Below, piece by piece: positions 5,692 to 9,237 of a DNA stretch of 9,237 nt. Position 1 is the stretch's first letter. Each line of letters starts with the position of its first letter. This stretch comes from Bacillota bacterium. GTDB lineage: Bacteria; Bacillota_I; Bacilli_A; RF39; UBA660. The translations under genes were made by a program, and so were the position numbers. The DNA lies in NCBI GenBank assembly GCA_018381595.1, contig JAGZRP010000022.1:1-9237 (forward strand), read 5' to 3'. The notes below the pieces were generated by a model, which was not told the DNA's origin, did no database searches, and saw nothing but the letters and a program-made list of their open reading frames with translations.

Positions 5692-6294
5692 ATGAAATAT
5701 TTAAATCGTTTAATGATTGTTTTATTCATTACCATTGATACTTGGTATATTTGGGATCGTATTAGTAGAGGGGTTACTGATCGTCTTGCGATTGGATTTG
5801 CTGTGATACCAGTACTATTAGCTCCTTGGCTTATCAAAAAGATTTTACACTATGAAATGTCAGAACCTTTAAAGTTTGTTTATTATTTATTTACATTCTG
5901 TTCTGTTATTTTAGGAAGTGTTTTAAATTTATACAACATTCCTGAGACAAAAGGATTTGATAAATTAACGCATTTTATATCTGGCTTTTTAACTTCGGTT
6001 GTTGCTTTACTTGTATTAAAATTGGCAAAGCTCAACAACCATAAATTATGGTTTCGTGTTATTTTTATCATTTTATTTAGTATTGCTATAGCAGGTATTT
6101 GGGAATATTTTGAATTTTTCTCAGATATGATCACAGGTGGTGATACACAACATGTTTTAGATAGCGGTATTGATGATACCATGGGAGATATGATTGCAGC
6201 AACAATTGCTAGTATTATATTTAGTTTATACTATGTCTATCAAACTAAGTTTGCAAAAGTAAATCGGATTGAGAAAATGGAAGAATACTTGTAA
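5692..6294 (+). CDS. YjdF/DUF2238-family integral membrane protein
   Basis: A 200-aa polytopic membrane protein with about five to six helices, near residues 7-22, 32-50, 62-80, 93-111, 120-138 and 167-184. It carries the family's conserved polar motifs: FDKLTHFISGF (89-99), GIWEYFEFFSD (135-145) and DDTMGDMIAA (161-170). Asp, His, Glu and Asp side chains in these places suggest a buried polar or metal site, but no biochemical function is established for the DUF2238 family that I know of. It starts with a good RBS after its own promoter and ends next to a terminator, so it forms a separate unit. It might also be co-transcribed with the upstream carboxypeptidase, since no terminator is evident between them. 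The first residues (MKYLNR) resemble the start of that upstream protein by coincidence only. Confidence 0.8.
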   Translation: MKYLNRLMIVLFITIDTWYIWDRISRGVTDRLAIGFAVIPVLLAPWLIKKILHYEMSEPLKFVYYLFTFCSVILGSVLNLYNIPETKGFDKLTHFISGFLTSVVALLVLKLAKLNNHKLWFRVIFIILFSIAIAGIWEYFEFFSDMITGGDTQHVLDSGIDDTMGDMIAATIASIIFSLYYVYQTKFAKVNRIEKMEEYL

Positions 6295-6295
6295 T

Positions 6296-6325
6296 AGGAA
6301 CATTTTGTTCTTCTTTTTTTTATTT
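6296..6325 (+). terminator. Rho-independent terminator after the DUF2238 gene
   Basis: AGGAACA (6296-6302) pairs with TGTTCTT (6306-6312) around a 3-nt loop, with one G-T wobble, followed by a long T run. It starts one base after the stop codon. Confidence 0.75.
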
Positions 6326-6328
6326 TCA

Positions 6329-6337
6329 TGTTATAAT
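6329..6337 (+). promoter_or_regulatory. Extended -10 promoter for the 172-aa gene
   Basis: CATG, one base, then consensus TATAAT (6332-6337). The -35 position falls in the preceding T tract. Predicted start is near 6344, so the RBS GAGGTGA (6342-6348) lies at the 5' end and the leader is only about 10 nt. Confidence 0.55.
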
Positions 6338-6352
6338 GAATGAGGTGAGATT

Positions 6353-6871
6353 ATGTTAAAATTAAATCAAGAAGCATTTCAAATTCAATTTTCTGAATGT
6401 AATTTAAGACAGAGAAATTATCAGGATAAAAGTTTTGTTAGTATTTCGATTCAAACTTCTTATTATCCGAAGATGGTTGGAAAAGAGATTGTAAATGGAA
6501 CCATTGAGATGACTTTAGATGTTTCTAATATTCATTCTCTTTTTGACTTAGAAAACAAAAGTTATACAGAAGAAGAAATTAAAGTAGCAATTTCTACATC
6601 AAGAAACGGTGCTTGGACACATGATACGTTTTATGATGGAAAGGTTTCTTTTCAAAAACGTCATGGAAATACCATTGAATTTTCATTAACCAGTGAAAAA
6701 GGAAACTTAGTGTTAGAAACAACGGCAACGATTGTTAGTCTTTATACGACAAGTACCAAGGAAAAGGATTTGAAAAAAGTATTTGATATGAATGATTTTT
6801 ACGAGATACCAATTCGAAAAGAAATACAAACTCGTGAAATCTTAAAGTATATTGCAAAAAATGCGGAATAG
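6353..6871 (+). CDS. Hypothetical soluble, probably beta-rich protein
   Basis: I do not recognise this 172-aa protein. It has no signal peptide or membrane helix, so it should be cytoplasmic. Alternating hydrophobic and polar residues in residues 20-130 (for example SFVSISIQTS, GTIEMTLDVS, TIEFSLTS, NLVLETTATIVSLYT) point to a beta sandwich or barrel. The last 35 residues look helical (REILKYIAKNAE). There is one cysteine (16) and no repeated or catalytic-looking motif. The start at ATG 6353 is supported by an excellent GAGGTGA site four bases upstream. The gene is flanked by its own extended -10 promoter and a terminator, and it is a single-gene unit, so the neighbours give little functional hint. 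Codon use matches the rest of the AT-rich region. It may be a lineage-specific protein. Confidence 0.65.
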   Translation: MLKLNQEAFQIQFSECNLRQRNYQDKSFVSISIQTSYYPKMVGKEIVNGTIEMTLDVSNIHSLFDLENKSYTEEEIKVAISTSRNGAWTHDTFYDGKVSFQKRHGNTIEFSLTSEKGNLVLETTATIVSLYTTSTKEKDLKKVFDMNDFYEIPIRKEIQTREILKYIAKNAE

Positions 6872-6900
6872 GGGATGGATATCATTCTTTTTTTCTTTTC
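6870..6900 (+). terminator. Weak rho-independent terminator with G-T pairs
   Basis: GGATG (6873-6877) pairs with CATTC (6883-6887) around a 5-nt loop. The stem extends outward by G-T and A-T pairs into the stop codon and is followed by T-rich sequence to about 6900. Confidence 0.5.
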
Positions 6901-6914
6901 ATAAAGCGAACATA

Positions 6915-6925
6915 TGTGCTATAAT
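6915..6925 (+). promoter_or_regulatory. Extended -10 promoter that rules out the upstream ATG
   Basis: TGTGC followed by TATAAT (6920-6925) fits TRTGn plus consensus. A weak -35, TTTTCA (6896-6901), lies 18 nt upstream. Predicted start is near 6932. The in-frame ATG at 6914 lies upstream of this -10, so it cannot be used from this promoter. AGAGGA (6933-6938) serves ATG 6947. Confidence 0.6.
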
Positions 6926-6946
6926 GATAAGGAGAGGAATGATTGC

Positions 6947-8290
6947 ATGCAGTATAAAGAATTAGAAGTAAAGAGTGCATTAAATAAAATTAAAAAACCA
7001 CGTCTTCCTTATGCTTATGATTTAAACCCTTATCGTGGTTGTGAACATTGTTGTAAGTATTGCTTTGCAATTTATTCCCATCGTTATTTAGAAGATGGTG
7101 ATTATTTCCATTCTGTTTATTATAAGAAAAATATTGTAGAGGAGTTGGAAAAGAAATTATCAAGTCCGAAATGGAGTCATGAGGTGATTGATATTGGAGG
7201 AATTGCCGATTGTTATCAACCAATTGAAGCTAAAATGAAATTGATGCCAGAAATACTAAAATTAATGATTCGTTATAAGAATCCAGTTATTATTTCTACC
7301 AAATCAACATTGATTCTAAGAGATATTGATTTAATCAGAGAATTATCAGAAGTAGCGGTTGTAAATATTGCATTTACAATTACCACATTAGATGAGAAAT
7401 TACGTTCTAAACTAGAGCCTAATGCTTCTCCATCTATAGAACGATTTCGTGCCTTACGAAGGCTGAAAAAGGAAACCAATGCAGTCATTGGAGTACATAT
7501 GATGCCAATTATTCCATACTTTACTGATAACTACAAAAATTTAGAGTGGATGCATGCTTTAGCTAGTAAAGTACCAGTAGATTATTTTTTGCCTGGTACC
7601 TTATATTTAAGAGGGGAAACCCGCTCTTGTTTTTTAGATTTTGCAAAAAATTATGATGAAGAAAAATATAGGAAACTATATCCTCTTTATCAAAAAAATG
7701 GAAATTTAAAAGAGTATAAAAAGGGATTATATGCAGTTTTAAAAACACTGCGAGATAAGTATCATTTAAGTGTGAACTATATGGAAAAGATTAGAAAGAA
7801 GGAAGCTTCTATGAGAACGATTTATCCAGTATTAGATGAATACCATATAGAATATGAAGAAATGGAACATCCTGCAGTATTTACCGTAGAAGAAGCGAGT
7901 CAAATCAAAGGAACCATTCATGGGGGTGGATGTAAGAATTTATTTTTAAAAGATAAAGCGAATCACTATTACTTATATATCCTAGAAGATCATAAAAAGG
8001 CGGATTTGAAAGAATTAGAAACGGTGTTAAAGATTTCTAGATTGACATTTGCCAAAGAGGAAGAATTACATGAAATTTTAAATTTAGAAGTAGGTAGTGT
8101 TACTCCACTTGGTATTATTTATGATAATAAGAATCTTGTAACGATATTGATTGATTCCATGTTAGAAGGAAAAAAATTATTGATGCATCCAAATACCAAT
8201 ACCAAAACAATTTCTATGAGTTTTTCTGATTTGCTTGTATTTATTACCAATGAAAATCATAAATATAAAATGATAGGAAAAAAGGAGTAG
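6947..8290 (+). CDS. SplB-like radical SAM protein fused to PrdX/YbaK-type aminoacyl-tRNA deacylase
   Basis: A 447-aa two-domain protein. Residues 1-285 form a radical SAM domain of the spore photoproduct lyase-like group (COG1533). It shows NPYRGCEHCCKYCFA with the 4Fe-4S ligands Cys32, Cys36 and Cys39 (CX3CX2C), DIGGIADCYQPIE at 82-94, and LEPNASPSIERFRAL plus MMPIIPYFTDN in the barrel half. Residues 290-447 match the INS/YbaK superfamily, closest to PrdX, which hydrolyses Ala-tRNA(Pro): EHPAVFTVEEA (307-317), KNLFLKD with the probable catalytic Lys330, GSVTPLG (383-389), and a HPNTNTKTISMS end (414-425). Each half is near full length for its family. I know of no described function for this combination. 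Start 6947 is chosen because the promoter lies after ATG 6914. Met289 (base 7811) has an RBS, so a free deacylase could also be made. The substrate of the SAM half is unknown; in a non-spore context it need not be DNA repair. Confidence 0.85.
   Translation: MQYKELEVKSALNKIKKPRLPYAYDLNPYRGCEHCCKYCFAIYSHRYLEDGDYFHSVYYKKNIVEELEKKLSSPKWSHEVIDIGGIADCYQPIEAKMKLMPEILKLMIRYKNPVIISTKSTLILRDIDLIRELSEVAVVNIAFTITTLDEKLRSKLEPNASPSIERFRALRRLKKETNAVIGVHMMPIIPYFTDNYKNLEWMHALASKVPVDYFLPGTLYLRGETRSCFLDFAKNYDEEKYRKLYPLYQKNGNLKEYKKGLYAVLKTLRDKYHLSVNYMEKIRKKEASMRTIYPVLDEYHIEYEEMEHPAVFTVEEASQIKGTIHGGGCKNLFLKDKANHYYLYILEDHKKADLKELETVLKISRLTFAKEEELHEILNLEVGSVTPLGIIYDNKNLVTILIDSMLEGKKLLMHPNTNTKTISMSFSDLLVFITNENHKYKMIGKKE
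7798..7813 (+). promoter_or_regulatory. Possible internal translation start for a stand-alone deacylase
   Basis: GAAGGAAG (7798-7805) lies about 7 nt before an in-frame ATG at 7811, exactly where the PrdX-like domain begins. Initiation here would give a 159-aa product (7811-8290), close to the usual size of free PrdX. Purine-rich runs are common in this AT-rich DNA, so chance is possible. Confidence 0.35.
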
Positions 8291-8306
8291 AAAGACTTCT
8301 TTTTTT
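8281..8306 (+). terminator. Rho-independent terminator overlapping a stop codon
   Basis: AAAGGAGT (8281-8288) pairs with ACTTCTTT (8295-8302), one G-T wobble, around a 6-nt loop and runs into a T tract. The stop codon of the fusion gene lies at the top of the stem. Confidence 0.7.
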
Positions 8307-8307
8307 A

Positions 8308-8316
8308 TGATATGAT
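8308..8316 (+). promoter_or_regulatory. Extended -10 promoter for the PAP2-UPF0178 pair
   Basis: TATG, one base, then TATGAT (8311-8316), directly after the terminator T tract. Predicted start is near 8323. The RBS GGATGTGATC (8323-8332) matches nine of ten bases of the extended anti-Shine-Dalgarno complement and selects ATG 8335. A TTG at 8317 would lie upstream of the transcript start. Confidence 0.55.
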
Positions 8317-8334
8317 TTGAATGGATGTGATCAT

Positions 8335-8946
8335 ATGAAAAAGAATAAGAAATGGTGGATATTTTTCTCCCTTGTTGGACTATTTTTGATTTTATCTGGT
8401 TTGGTTGTATTAAAGTCAACGACACAGATTGATGAAATTGTATATCAATTTTTACATTTATTTTCTCATGATTCTGTCACAATCTTTTTTCAAGTAATTA
8501 CTGAATTAGGTTATGTACCAGGTATTTTAATTCTTTTATTAATTCTCCTAGTCCTATTTAGAAACTATCGTTTTGCCTATATTTTACCCATTCATGCTGG
8601 TTTCATTGTTCTTCTTAATCTAGTTTTAAAATCTATTTTTTCAAGACCTAGACCATTGTTTCCACATTTGGTAGAAGTGACTGGTTTTAGTTTTCCATCA
8701 GGTCATGCCATGGCGACTATGGCAGTATATGGGTATTTGATTTATCTAACACATCACTATATTAAAAATAAAACATATCGCTATTTCCTAGATGCGTTAT
8801 TAATTATGATTATCTTGTGTGTAGGACTTTCTCGTATTTATTTAGGAGTACATTATTTTACAGATGTTCTTGCAGGATTTAGTGTTTCTATTTGTTATTT
8901 AATGGTTGTGACTCATTTATCTATTTTTAAATTGGAGGAAGCCTAA
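8335..8946 (+). CDS. PAP2-family membrane phosphatase (undecaprenyl-PP or phosphatidylglycerol-P type)
   Basis: A 203-aa polytopic membrane phosphatase with about six helices and the complete PAP2 active-site signature. The KX6RP box spans Lys99 to Arg106-Pro107, PSGH is at 121-124 with catalytic His124, and SRX5HX3D runs from Ser166-Arg167 to the nucleophile His173 and Asp177. These enzymes remove phosphate from lipid pyrophosphates or phosphates on the outer face of the membrane. In Bacteria that usually means recycling the undecaprenyl carrier for wall synthesis, or phosphatidylglycerol phosphate. The exact substrate cannot be read from the sequence. ATG 8335 is chosen from the extended RBS upstream; the earlier in-frame TTG at 8317 is too close to the -10. 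The stop codon overlaps the start of the next gene by one base, so the two are co-transcribed and probably translationally coupled. Confidence 0.9.
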   Translation: MKKNKKWWIFFSLVGLFLILSGLVVLKSTTQIDEIVYQFLHLFSHDSVTIFFQVITELGYVPGILILLLILLVLFRNYRFAYILPIHAGFIVLLNLVLKSIFSRPRPLFPHLVEVTGFSFPSGHAMATMAVYGYLIYLTHHYIKNKTYRYFLDALLIMIILCVGLSRIYLGVHYFTDVLAGFSVSICYLMVVTHLSIFKLEEA

Positions 8947-9237
8947 TGCGTACTTTTATAGATGGTGATGCTTGTCCTAACGTGAGAGAGATTATTTCTC
9001 TATGTCATGATTATCAAGTTCCTGTTTTATTAATTTGTGATGATTCTCATGAATTTCTAGATATTGAAAAAGAAATTGAAATCGTAAGTACTGGTTTTCA
9101 AAGCGCAGATATGGTGTTATTAAATTATTTAAAAGAAAATGATTTTGTCATTACCCAAGATTATGGAGTTGCAGTGATTGCACTTTCTAAGAAATGTATT
9201 GTAATGAATTTAAAGGGTGAATTATATACAGAAGAAA
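8946..9237 (+). CDS. yqxD: YaiI/YqxD (UPF0178, DUF188) protein, 3' end outside window
   Basis: The first 97 codons of a YaiI/YqxD-type protein are present; the frame is still open at the window edge. Family motifs in order: FIDGDACPN at the N-terminus, STGFQSADMVLLNYL in the middle, DFVITQDYGVAVIAL, and MNLKGELYTEE near the end. The order fits a PIN-like nuclease fold with acidic residues at strand ends (Asp6 and Asp8), although no activity is firmly known for the family. Usual length is about 150 aa, so about 50 residues are missing. The start ATG shares its A with the TAA stop of the PAP2 gene, and GGAGG (8934-8938) lies 7 nt upstream inside that gene, indicating one operon. Confidence 0.85.
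   Translation, partial: MRTFIDGDACPNVREIISLCHDYQVPVLLICDDSHEFLDIEKEIEIVSTGFQSADMVLLNYLKENDFVITQDYGVAVIALSKKCIVMNLKGELYTEE

Noticed and set aside
5883..6182. Minus-strand frame of 99 codons within the DUF2238 gene
   Set aside because: The plus strand has clear family motifs, promoter and RBS; the minus frame is a shadow. The same holds for the minus frames at 3244-3435, 6990-7223, 7273-7488, 7563-7748 and 8177-8425.
6914..6946. ATG 6914 as the start of the radical SAM fusion
   Set aside because: It is upstream of the extended -10 (6915-6925), and the extra residues match nothing in the family; ATG 6947 has an RBS.
8317..8334. TTG 8317 as the start of the PAP2 protein
   Set aside because: It directly follows the -10 hexamer and would precede the transcript start; ATG 8335 has a near-perfect extended RBS.
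1..9237. CRISPR arrays, insertion sequences, riboswitches or att sites
   Set aside because: No direct-repeat arrays, transposase or integrase motifs, or long structured leaders are visible; intergenic gaps are too short to hold riboswitches.

Overview
The window is almost entirely an AT-rich, densely packed, single-strand (+) chromosomal segment of a low-GC Firmicute of the Bacilli/Mollicutes-relative type. The tRNA-Met closely matches the Bacillus form, the ribosome-binding sites (RBSs) are strong AGGAGG/AGGTGA types, the promoters carry the Gram-positive TRTGn extended -10, and the gene content is Bacilli-like. The first ~300 bases differ: they are clearly GC-richer and encode the C-terminal end of a MutY adenine glycosylase of Clostridia/Lachnospiraceae flavour. 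At about 291-313 the sequence switches, within a purine-rich run, to the C-terminal third of an AT-rich SipW-type signal peptidase. That junction looks like an assembly chimera or a recombination breakpoint.

Region by region. (1) 1-310: mutY 3' end. (2) 291-3042: a probable surface-fibre module made of a truncated SipW-type signal peptidase, a DUF5305 two-TM protein, a membrane-anchored or SipW-processed surface protein, and a small TasA/CalY-like Thr-rich protein. The two surface proteins share the same N-terminal membrane/cleavage motif. (3) 3166-3242: elongator tRNA-Met with its own promoter and terminator. (4) 3317-6871: five separately punctuated genes, namely a four-TM hypothetical protein, a receiver-like protein of unknown function, a D-Ala-D-Ala carboxypeptidase (low-molecular-weight PBP), a YjdF/DUF2238 membrane protein, and an unrecognised 172-aa protein. 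(5) 6947-8290: an unusual fusion of a SplB-like radical SAM protein with a PrdX/YbaK-type aminoacyl-tRNA deacylase domain. An internal RBS and ATG lie exactly at the domain boundary. (6) 8335-9237: a PAP2 lipid phosphatase, overlapping by one base the start of a YaiI/YqxD (UPF0178) protein that runs off the window.

Transcription punctuation is strikingly uniform. From the DUF5305 gene to the PAP2 gene, most intergenic gaps of ~35-80 bp hold a terminator hairpin whose arm often includes the stop codon, then a TRTGn-type extended -10, then a ribosome-binding site close to the predicted transcript start. This pattern also corrects two start codons (6947 rather than 6914; 8335 rather than 8317). 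The least ordinary items are the radical SAM-deacylase fusion, the SipW/DUF5305/TasA-like module, and the compositional junction at its left edge.
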